From: an uncultured Alteromonadaceae bacterium
GTDB lineage: Bacteria; Pseudomonadota; Gammaproteobacteria; Enterobacterales; Alteromonadaceae
Assembly (NCBI GenBank): GCA_950073835.1
Contig: CATMRP010000030.1
Span: 1 to 36,366 of the forward strand
Length of the DNA: 36,366 nucleotides
Reading direction: 5' to 3'
Shown here one piece after another: positions 15,100-20,901 of the stretch (within the stretch, counting starts at the first letter, position 1; every line of letters begins with the position of its first letter). Under the pieces are notes generated by a model. The model saw only the letters and a program-made list of their open reading frames with translations, had not been told where the DNA came from and did no database searches. The position numbers and the translations under genes are program-made.

Positions 15100-15750
15100 T
15101 TAGGTATCAAGCGATATTTCATCCCAAACCTCAAAGCTATTAGATACCCATTCTAACGCCCTACGCCGCTCCATTATTATACTAAGGTTCACTTTATTCG
15201 ATGACTTGCCTTCTAGTTGAAGGTTTCTAGCATACCAATGAGCACGATAAAACCTATCCAGCTCTACAAATACAACCTTCTGTTTGCGAGCACGAAACTT
15301 TTTAATATATTTCTCAGCTGACTCTAATTCATGAAAATCAGGAAGAAAACTAGCAAGGCTATTTTCCACGCCAGTATTAAATGTTAACTTTTCATGAAAT
15401 CCACCAACCCATGCCAATGCCCATATCGCTTCAATACTCCAATTCAGATTGATTTGAAGCTGCTCATTTATTTCGCTGTAGTCAGTTTCAAGATATATCT
15501 GTTCTGCGTCTGAAACTTCGGACAACAGTTCGTTTTTCTTCAGGTAGTTGCATATAAATTCTCGCGGGGCATTAAAATGCAGCTGTAATAATGCAGACAT
15601 TGTGATCCACCTTTTTGCAATATCTGGATCTGCCCTTTGCTTTTTTATTTCTATCCATGGAAGATGATCGATAACATCTATACCAAGCTTTTTTAATTGC
15701 TTGGTATTTTTAGCTTTTATTTTCTCTGGATCTAGTTTATTGCTGAACAT
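15100..15750 (-). CDS. DUF4272 family protein
   Basis: I start at the ATG at 15750 (216 residues); the open frame continues to 15786, but that part lies within attC 9. Features match DUF4272: SNKLDPEKIKAKNTKQLKKLG with HLPWIE near the N-terminus, WSIEAIWALAWVGGF in the middle, and ELDRFYRAHWYARN with MERRRALEWV near the end. The family has no established biochemical role. The protein is soluble with no signal peptide. The stop is five bases from attC 8. No good ribosome site precedes the start, which is common in cassettes. Confidence 0.85.
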   Translation of the reverse strand: MFSNKLDPEKIKAKNTKQLKKLGIDVIDHLPWIEIKKQRADPDIAKRWITMSALLQLHFNAPREFICNYLKKNELLSEVSDAEQIYLETDYSEINEQLQINLNWSIEAIWALAWVGGFHEKLTFNTGVENSLASFLPDFHELESAEKYIKKFRARKQKVVFVELDRFYRAHWYARNLQLEGKSSNKVNLSIIMERRRALEWVSNSFEVWDEISLDT

Positions 15751-15759
15751 ATCGTTTAC

Positions 15760-15850
15760 GCATAACACCCTAATTTGGTGGCACAAACGTGTGGGCTACA
15801 CTGCGAAGCAGAGCCCGCGTGTTTGTGTCCCCAACATTTGCTTGTTATGC
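15760..15850 (-). repeat. attC site 9
   Basis: The left core is GCATAAC (15760-15766); the right core is GTTATGC (15844-15850). The body CTAATTTGGTGGCACAAAC, GCGAAGCAGAGCC and GTGTTTGTGTCCCCAAC is nearly identical to attC 13. Confidence 0.92.
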
Positions 15851-15874
15851 GCTCATCCATAGTTGATACAGCAT

Positions 15875-16084
15875 TTAGTCGAGAAATCCATGGTAGTGAC
15901 CAACATCGGTTACAGCGTCCACAAACCTTTTTGCTTGAGCTCTATCCATGATAACTGTTTTACCATCTACAATTATGTAGATACTATCTTCTTGATAAAA
16001 AGAGGAGCGACCAATCTCTACATCCATTGAATTTTTGCCGCCTTGGTCTTTTAGAGTTTCTTCAAAATACATTGTTGTTGCCAC
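15875..16084 (-). CDS. Small cassette-encoded protein of unknown function
   Basis: A 69-residue soluble protein starting with GTG at 16084, chosen because AAAGGAG lies a few bases upstream. It reads MYFEETLKDQGG, EIGRSSFYQEDSIYIIVDGK and IMDRAQAKRFVDAV, a compact mix of strands and one helix. I recall similar small proteins in other genomes but no function. It is one of the few cassette genes here with a strong ribosome site. The stop is 25 bases from attC 9, and the leader to attC 10 is about 60 bases. Confidence 0.72.
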   Translation of the reverse strand: MATTMYFEETLKDQGGKNSMDVEIGRSSFYQEDSIYIIVDGKTVIMDRAQAKRFVDAVTDVGHYHGFLD

Positions 16085-16144
16085 TTTAATCTCCTTTATA
16101 GTGTCGATGTAAAATTGAATAAATTACCTATGATTTTTCTAAAC

Positions 16145-16236
16145 CGCATAACTTCCAAATATGGGGCGCAAACACGTAGGCTAAACTGCGAAGCAGAGCC
16201 TGCGTGTTTGTGTCCCACATAATTTTTTTGTTATAC
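16145..16236 (-). repeat. attC site 10
   Basis: The left core is GCATAAC (16145-16151); the right core is GTTATAC (16230-16236). AAACACGTAGGC pairs with GCCTGCGTGTTT around CTGCGAAGCAG. It belongs to the attC 9/13 type. Confidence 0.92.
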
Positions 16237-16523
16237 GTGCGAGCTCCGAACTGTCGCGGCTTGCCGCCACAACCTGCTGATACAACCGCAACGCATAACA
16301 CCTTGAATTACCTTAAAACAACGACCTACAAAATACCAGACGCACATTGGATTCTGTCAACAACCAGTATTGCTGACTGTTGGGGTTGCTGAACATCTAA
16401 AACCGAGCTAGTAAAGCCGTTTAAAAAGCAACTGAAGGTGGGCTTGAAAACTACCTAGCGAACCACCCTACCCAGCCTAAAACTTAATCCTTTGAAGCCT
16501 TAAAACATCAAACCTGAATCGGC
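16237..16523 (-). other. Gene-less cassette A with conserved hairpin and 17-base motif
   Basis: The body of about 287 bases has no convincing frame on the minus strand. Near attC 10 it has GCGGC-TT-GCCGC (16256-16267). Thirty-nine bases on it has AATTACCTTAAAACAAC (16306-16322). The same two elements, in the same order and at similar spacing, occur in cassettes at 18082 and 18490. A core-like GCATAAC (16293-16299) lies between them but lacks attC arms. It could encode a small RNA read on the minus strand, or be a decayed gene. Confidence 0.6.
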
Positions 16524-16629
16524 GTATAACACCTAAATATGGGGCACAAACAGGCAGGCTACAATGGCGAAGCCGCCTGACTGTTTGTGTCCCAGCCCGC
16601 CTGCGGGCGACATAATTTTTTTGTTAGCT
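16524..16629 (-). repeat. attC site 11
   Basis: The left core is GTATAAC (16524-16530); the right core is GTTAGCT (16623-16629). ACAAACAGGCAGGC pairs with GCCTGACTGTTTGT, with TGGCGAAGCC in the centre and a CCCGCCTGCGGGC sub-hairpin. Confidence 0.9.
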
Positions 16630-16981
16630 ACCATGCCAAATCAACCTTGCTTTTGGCAACCACAGGCATGAAACCTAAAAAATATCCCGGCACGCAGTGC
16701 ATTATGAGATAAGGGTAGGTTTTCAGCGTTTTGAAGCTTGGTAAAAATACAAATGGGTCGAATGCTTTAGTTAACTTATACAACCTTGCTGCGATTGGAT
16801 GTACAAAGAACTCGTAATATCTTTTGGCTAGAGCAATAAATTGAACTTGTAACAGTAGTAAGAAAAGCTCTAAACCGGCCATATCTATGAAAACACCAAG
16901 CGTTAATAACTCAGGGTTTACAATTAGTGTTGCAACTACGATAGCCGTCAGTACTTTCCAGATATATCCTTTCAATTTCAT
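16628..16981 (-). CDS. Cassette-encoded membrane protein
   Basis: A 117-residue protein with two membrane segments near the N-terminus (about residues 8-30 and 33-52). An amphipathic region follows (ALAKRYYEFFVHPIAARLY), then a third hydrophobic stretch (about 92-108, MHCVPGYFLGFMPVV). No family recognised. The TAG stop uses bases of the attC 11 core, and the ATG lies 15 bases from attC 12, making a tight single-gene cassette. Confidence 0.7.
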   Translation of the reverse strand: MKLKGYIWKVLTAIVVATLIVNPELLTLGVFIDMAGLELFLLLLQVQFIALAKRYYEFFVHPIAARLYKLTKAFDPFVFLPSFKTLKTYPYLIMHCVPGYFLGFMPVVAKSKVDLAW

Positions 16982-16995
16982 GTATCTTCCTTGGT

Positions 16996-17114
16996 AGCTA
17001 ACGCCCCGCTTAGGGGCAAAAATACGCAGGCTAAACTTGGGAGCGAAGCGACTGGGAGCCTGCGTGTTTTTGTCCCAGTGAGCGCTAGCGAACGACTACA
17101 GCGGATTGTTATGC
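16996..17114 (-). repeat. attC site 12
   Basis: The left core is AGCTAAC (16996-17002); the right core is GTTATGC (17108-17114). AAATACGCAGGC pairs with GCCTGCGTGTTT. GCCCCGCTTAGGGGC is shared with attC 7, and GAGCGCTAGCG forms a side hairpin. Confidence 0.92.
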
Positions 17115-17537
17115 ATCAATGACCCCAAACAACCTTGTGTAGTTCTTTTTGTAAATACTAACCGTGATTAACGGCCTAACCAAGCATGCATTAATTAGTG
17201 TTGGGAAAAGAGCAATAATAGCGAAAAAGGCTAACAGATCGAAATGGATAGAGAAGCTAGCAGTAGCGATGGATATATAGGTCACAAATGAGTATGCGTT
17301 AAACCATTTAAAATTCTTTTTTAAAACTGAAATTTCATTTTCATCGGTATAGTCGCTTATGAAAAAGTAAAGGAACACTAAACCAATAAAGCCCAGAATA
17401 ACACTCTCTGGTCTTATTTCTGAAATTGCTGCACCGGCAAATGTTGAGGCAAAACCTAGAGAGAAAGAATCGGTGTAGGCCATCTTTAAAAGAATAGATA
17501 GGTCAACTGGTTCTTGTGAAAGTGGAGCTCGATTCAT
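17109..17537 (-). CDS. Cassette-encoded four-helix membrane protein
   Basis: A 142-residue protein with a soluble N-terminus of about 20 residues (MNRAPLSQEPVDLSILLK). About four membrane segments follow (about residues 22-40, 45-62, 80-100 and 102-124). A charged loop between the second and third (DYTDENEISVLKKNFKW) is probably cytoplasmic. No family recognised. The TAA stop overlaps the attC 12 core and the start lies 14 bases from attC 13. Confidence 0.7.
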   Translation of the reverse strand: MNRAPLSQEPVDLSILLKMAYTDSFSLGFASTFAGAAISEIRPESVILGFIGLVFLYFFISDYTDENEISVLKKNFKWFNAYSFVTYISIATASFSIHFDLLAFFAIIALFPTLINACLVRPLITVSIYKKNYTRLFGVIDA

Positions 17538-17550
17538 TATTTACCTTGAT

Positions 17551-17641
17551 GCATAACGCCCTAATTTGGTGGCACAAACACGTGGGCTAAACTGCGAAGC
17601 AGAGCCTGCGTGTTTGTGTCCCCAACATTTGTTTGTTAGCT
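17551..17641 (-). repeat. attC site 13
   Basis: The left core is GCATAAC (17551-17557); the right core is GTTAGCT (17635-17641). It is a near copy of attC 9: the same length and only a few differences. Confidence 0.93.
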
Positions 17642-17642
17642 G

Positions 17643-17966
17643 CTAAATCCATTGCTTGAAACTACCCCGATATTTAGTTAAATGCCAGAGCATATAGCCA
17701 CCTAAAAAAGTCCCCACTGGAACATTTATAAAAAAAGGTATAGAAACCAAGTAGCCTAACCAGCGACCCCAGCGCGTTTTTCTATATACGCCTATTGCTG
17801 TTAAAAGTAGGAAAACAGGAAGCCATATATCACTTTTCATAGACAGCTGTTGACCATTTATATTTTGACCGGTTATTACGGCTGCAATTAGCGCTACAGA
17901 AATTACACCGTAAATAATAGATACATTCTTTGTTTGACCGACCTTACTTTCCGGCTGTTTAACCAA
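17643..17966 (-). CDS. Cassette-encoded three-helix membrane protein, TTG start
   Basis: I choose the TTG at 17966 (107 residues) because GGAGAGG lies three bases upstream and the start is just inside attC 14. The open frame runs on through attC 14 to 18155, but that extension is recombination-site sequence. Three membrane segments are likely (about residues 17-34, 49-64 and 70-92). A conserved-looking TRWGRWLGYLVSIPFF falls at about 64-79. The protein resembles generic small DoxX/DUF-type membrane proteins; I cannot name it. Confidence 0.72.
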   Translation of the reverse strand: MVKQPESKVGQTKNVSIIYGVISVALIAAVITGQNINGQQLSMKSDIWLPVFLLLTAIGVYRKTRWGRWLGYLVSIPFFINVPVGTFLGGYMLWHLTKYRGSFKQWI

Positions 17967-17981
17967 TGACCTCTCCGTGGC

Positions 17982-18081
17982 AGCTAACGCCCCAAGCAGG
18001 GGCAAGTACATGCAGGCTATAATACGGAACGAAGTGACGGGAGCCTGCATGTAATTGTCCCGCTGACTTGGTTTGTTATGC
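17982..18081 (-). repeat. attC site 14
   Basis: The left core is AGCTAAC (17982-17988); the right core is GTTATGC (18075-18081). TACATGCAGGC pairs with GCCTGCATGTA around ACGAAGTGACGGG. It is closest to attC 4. Confidence 0.92.
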
Positions 18082-18386
18082 GTGCGAGACGCTTGCCCCA
18101 CGCGGCTTTGCCGCCACCGCCTGCTACAACAAACTGTTGATTTAAAGAATAACAATTACCTTAAAACAACCCTGTGCGAAAAGCCAGATGATAAAACGGT
18201 TGTTTGAGAAATGAACTGGCTGGCAAAACTAACTATGCCGAATGCTGGCGTTACCAGGCTAAAACGAACAAACGTTGATAAAGCTATTTTTGAAAACTGA
18301 TAACGGCAGGCACCGATACAACCTATTGAAACTGCCTTGCCCTAACCCGCAGCCGCTGCACTAAACACATGAATAATGATAACGGC
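18082..18386 (-). other. Gene-less cassette B with conserved hairpin and 17-base motif
   Basis: About 305 bases with no convincing frame. It has GCGGC-TTT-GCCGC (18102-18114) and, 40 bases on, AATTACCTTAAAACAAC (18154-18170), identical to the motif in cassette A. Its first bases after the core (GTGCGAG) also match cassette A. Further in, GTTGATAAAGCTA resembles ACTGATAAAGCTA in cassette C. Confidence 0.65.
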
Positions 18387-18489
18387 GCATAACACCTAGC
18401 ACACGGGCAATAGCGAAGGGCCACTTTTTTGCGCTCTTTGCAAAAAAGGGGAACTGCGCGTTATTGTCCCGTGCTGCGCTTTGTTAGCC
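18387..18489 (-). repeat. attC site 15
   Basis: The left core is GCATAAC (18387-18393); the right core is GTTAGCC (18483-18489). The arms AGCACACGGGCAATA and TTATTGTCCCGTGCT pair well. CTTTTTTGCG and GCAAAAAAGG form a central stem unlike the other sites. Confidence 0.9.
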
Positions 18490-18864
18490 CCAACACTGAA
18501 CGTTCGCAGCTTTGCTGCCCTGCACCAAGATGTTTGCATTACTTAATTGCCCTTCCCTGATTTGCATTTACCTTAAACAACCACCAGAAAAACAACAACT
18601 GATTTTTGCGCTAACCATTTACCGGAACTGATAAAGCTACGTTGCCAATGAACCATAGAATTGCGCTATACGATTGCAGATAAAAGCATCGGCCACTTAC
18701 AAAGAAAGACTGCTCGCGCCGCGCAAACCACGGGACAAAACATCCTTGATTAGTTGATAGCCCTGGAGACAAAAATAACCTATGACGGTGGGACGCCAAA
18801 AAAAGTGAAGATACCGGCGCAAACACTGCCACGATCTTTTATTTTGAATGGATTAACGAATGGG
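18490..18864 (-). other. Gene-less cassette C, first in the array
   Basis: About 375 bases. It has GCAGC-TTT-GCTGC (18506-18518), the hairpin of cassettes A and B with one compensated base pair, and TTTACCTTAAACAACCACC near 18567-18585. A 73-residue frame (18611-18832, minus) lies inside, but its composition and lack of a ribosome site make it doubtful. This cassette would be next to the lost attI. Confidence 0.55.
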
Positions 18865-18871
18865 GGCTAAC
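18865..18871 (-). other. Terminal core half-site of the array
   Basis: GGCTAAC, the complement of a perfect GTTAGCC core, marks where the array meets non-cassette DNA. No partner core or palindromic arms follow to the right, as expected for an attI-side junction. The next 194 bases are AT-rich with GGTGT/ACACC repeats. Confidence 0.6.
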
Positions 18872-19065
18872 AATTTAATAGATTCAAAAATGGTGTATTT
18901 AATTACACCATTTGGTGTGTTTATTTTTCTCTCTAAAATACACCCTGATTTCGTAAAATCAACACATTACATAATCACGCTGATTAGCTTTTCTTTCTAC
19001 AACAGAAGAAATACATCACTTTGGTTGATTATTTTAATCTGGAGATTTGTTACATCCTATAGTGG
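18872..19065. other. AT-rich junction segment with inverted repeats, possible attI remnant
   Basis: No accepted gene. TGGTGTA-6-TACACCA (18890-18909) is a perfect inverted repeat. GGTGTG (near 18914) and TACACC (near 18939) repeat the theme. It separates the array from the diguanylate cyclase. An attI site with integrase binding sites could have had this position, but I cannot recognise one with confidence. Confidence 0.45.
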
Positions 19066-19773
19066 CTAGTTCATCACAGATTGATTTTTCCCTAACCGCT
19101 TCGCTTTGTAGAGGTTACTGTCGGCAATTTTAAATGCACTGCTTAAAACGCCTTTTCGGGATGTCACATCCGATACGTTTAGTGAATCAAGCACGCTGGC
19201 TACGCCAACGCTTATGGTAACGCTTAGTGGTTCATCTGCGCCCGGTAACGGATATTTGTTGGCGCTGATGGCGGAAACCAGGCGGCAGGACAACTCTTGT
19301 GCAGAGTGCTTATTCTGCAAAGCGGCGTAAATCACAAACTCCTCGCCACCAAAACGGGCAATCATATCCTCTTCCCGCAGTGCCTCTTTTAGTCGGGCTG
19401 TCACCTCTTGCAAAATCAAATCGCCGGAGTGATGACCATACTGATCGTTTATGCGCTTAAAGTCGTCGATATCCACTATCAGGATATAGCCCTTTAAGTG
19501 CCGTTTGTCGGTAATTCGGCGCTCAAATCCTCGTCGATTAAGCACCTGGGTTAAAAAATCTATCTGGGCTTCCTGTACCTGGGTTTCAAGTAAGCCGCGA
19601 TGCCGTTTTCCCTTGGTGATTGCCAGCACGTACAAGCTACCCAGAAATACCAGGTTAATAAACAGCACCATGGCCAGCATGGTAGCGTGTGTGGCTATGG
19701 GTTGCCAAACCGAGTCTGCATTACAACTAAAAGACATCAGGGCACCGGCCAAAAACATTACCCGCAAGCTCAT
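19066..19773 (-). CDS. Membrane-anchored diguanylate cyclase (GGDEF)
   Basis: A 235-residue protein that makes cyclic di-GMP from two GTP. It starts with a signal-like hydrophobic stretch (MSLRVMFLAGALMSFSCNA) and a membrane helix at about 30-52. The GGDEF domain contains DFLTQVLNRRGFE (72-84), VDIDDFKRIND (100-110) and the active-site GGEEF (142-146). An RxxD inhibitory site, REED (133-136), sits exactly five residues before it, so product inhibition is expected. There is no periplasmic sensor domain. The start overlaps the stop of the upstream membrane protein gene by four bases, so the two are probably a signalling pair. Confidence 0.92.
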   Translation of the reverse strand: MSLRVMFLAGALMSFSCNADSVWQPIATHATMLAMVLFINLVFLGSLYVLAITKGKRHRGLLETQVQEAQIDFLTQVLNRRGFERRITDKRHLKGYILIVDIDDFKRINDQYGHHSGDLILQEVTARLKEALREEDMIARFGGEEFVIYAALQNKHSAQELSCRLVSAISANKYPLPGADEPLSVTISVGVASVLDSLNVSDVTSRKGVLSSAFKIADSNLYKAKRLGKNQSVMN

Positions 19774-20309
19774 ATTGATTTCCTGCGTAAACAGAGGAAT
19801 GTGTCAAACATTAACGCTGACAGAGAAAAATACAGCACTGAAAGTGCGCCTACCGCAATAACAGGTCCGGTAAGTTTAACCGGAATGCTAAACAGCAAAA
19901 TGCACTTGGCCAACAATAAATGAGCCCAGCCTGCGCAAATTAACAATATAAAAACCTGCCGGCGGTGCAGCGCCTCGATGTTTTTATGGTAGGTATACAG
20001 ACCAGCGTTAAAAATGAGCAGTGACATTGCGCTGTACCCGCCCAAAAACATTGCGGAGTTCCCCGCTTCACCAGATAGGCTGATTTGCCAGAAGTCCGGC
20101 AGGGTTAACATGTTTATCAAGTCCAGTTGGGTGAGTATTTGTATCAGTTGATCCGGGTGGATCGAAGTGACATTGTTTTCGTCTGCCAGAGAGAGAAAGC
20201 GCACAAAAGCAATAATGATAAAAACCGACAAACCGGCCCAAAGCCAGAGTAAAAACCGGTAGAGGTGTGGATAAGAAGATAAAGACAACAACTTTAGTTT
20301 GTTTAACAA
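19770..20309 (-). CDS. Membrane protein co-transcribed with the diguanylate cyclase
   Basis: A 179-residue protein starting with TTG at 20309, supported by AGGAAGG five bases upstream. About four membrane segments (about residues 17-40, 88-108, 116-138 and 145-170) flank a polar loop of about 45 residues after the first (DENNVTSIHPDQLIQILTQL, shown in part). The loop could face the periplasm and sense a signal. The gene ends in an ATGA overlap with the cyclase start, which otherwise lacks a sensor domain. No family recognised; a sensing role is inference from the pairing. Confidence 0.75.
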   Translation of the reverse strand: MLNKLKLLSLSSYPHLYRFLLWLWAGLSVFIIIAFVRFLSLADENNVTSIHPDQLIQILTQLDLINMLTLPDFWQISLSGEAGNSAMFLGGYSAMSLLIFNAGLYTYHKNIEALHRRQVFILLICAGWAHLLLAKCILLFSIPVKLTGPVIAVGALSVLYFSLSALMFDTFLCLRRKSI

Positions 20310-20347
20310 ACCCGCCTTCCTGGCTTCAAGTTACTTTTACTACAACT

Positions 20348-20375
20348 AAAGTACTATTTTTAAACGAAATGTCAA
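20348..20375 (-). promoter_or_regulatory. Putative promoter of the cyclase operon
   Basis: Read on the minus strand, TTGACA (20370-20375) is a perfect -35. TACTTT (20348-20353) is a moderate -10 at 16 bases. It lies about 40 bases ahead of the TTG start and diverges from the gene at 20478. Confidence 0.5.
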
Positions 20376-20477
20376 TGAAGTATCAACGCAACTCCCCTTC
20401 GCTGCCCTAACACTGAAATCTGTAGGCATTGGCATTTTTTTGCTATATGTTAATAACTGCTTATTCGGGAGACAATC

Positions 20478-20777
20478 ATGAGCACCTCCACTCTACGCCC
20501 TTCAACACAGCTATCATTTAAACATGTCGGCGCGGCTACGCTGGGTTTATTGCTCATTCCATTTATTGCAGGATTGTTTACTGCAGAGGTTAACTGGTCG
20601 GTATCAGACTTCATCGTAATGGGCGGTCTGCTTTACATCACCGGTAATGCCTTACTGGTTATTTTCAGATACATAAAACGTCCCGCACGGTTTATTGCAG
20701 CCAGTCTGGTGTTACTAATGTTTTTTTACAGTTGGGTTGAACTGGCGGTTGGTGTTTTGTTTAACCTGGGTAGTTAA
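20478..20777 (+). CDS. Small hypothetical membrane protein
   Basis: A 99-residue protein with three membrane segments (about residues 17-35, 42-63 and 70-93). GGGAGA lies seven bases ahead of the ATG. A TTGGCA (20429-20434) with TTAATA 16 bases later is a weak promoter candidate. The gene diverges from the cyclase operon. I recognise no family. It is free-standing: the next plus-strand gene starts 124 bases later behind its own promoter. Confidence 0.72.
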   Translation: MSTSTLRPSTQLSFKHVGAATLGLLLIPFIAGLFTAEVNWSVSDFIVMGGLLYITGNALLVIFRYIKRPARFIAASLVLLMFFYSWVELAVGVLFNLGS

Positions 20778-20815
20778 TTTTACAGAGCGACAGCTAAAAT
20801 TTCATTATGCAGGAA

Positions 20816-20842
20816 TTGCAACCGGTAGCAAAATCTTATAAT
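20816..20842 (+). promoter_or_regulatory. Putative promoter of the FG-GAP lipoprotein gene
   Basis: A perfect -10 TATAAT (20837-20842) stands 15 bases after TTGCAA (20816-20821). The ATG at 20902 follows about 60 bases on. Confidence 0.55.
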
Positions 20843-20901
20843 TTCTTCCCTGCAGTTTTGCCGTGCATACTTCGGCAATTATCTTTATTCAGGGACGTAA
20901 T

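Larger units (their letters stand above)
10908..18871 (-). mobile_element. Integron gene-cassette array without integrase (CALIN)
   Basis: Cassettes are oriented on the minus strand: each gene is followed at its left by an attC. I count 14 attC sites of about 90-120 bases, one half site and one terminal core half-site. The sites have imperfect palindromic arms and end in cores of the GTTRRRY/RYYYAAC type (many are GTTATGC or GTTAGCT). Several are near copies of each other, as in sedentary chromosomal integrons. IntI would be expected to the right of 18871, transcribed on the plus strand; instead a diguanylate cyclase on the minus strand is found, and no tyrosine recombinase frame occurs in the window. 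Confidence 0.9.

Noticed and set aside
16293-16299. Core-like GCATAAC within cassette A as an additional attC
   Set aside because: No arms or second core on the correct side. Cassette B has GAATAAC at the same place, so it belongs to the shared module.
16204-16392. 62-residue plus-strand open frame
   Set aside because: It starts inside attC 10, runs against the cassette direction and has no ribosome site or recognisable protein character.
17967-18155. N-terminal extension of the cassette membrane protein
   Set aside because: The extension is translation of attC 14 and part of cassette B; a TTG with a strong ribosome site at 17966 explains the gene.
18611-18832. 73-residue minus-strand open frame in cassette C
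   Set aside because: No ribosome site, odd composition and no recognised family. Kept only as a doubtful frame inside a cassette that otherwise resembles the gene-less family.
18860-19069. 69-residue plus-strand open frame at the array edge
   Set aside because: It crosses the terminal core site and an inverted repeat, is made of AT-rich hydrophobic codons, and overlaps the cyclase end. Probably chance.
10908-20309. Search for an integron integrase, transposase or phage genes
   Set aside because: No frame with tyrosine recombinase, DDE transposase or phage motifs was found on either strand.
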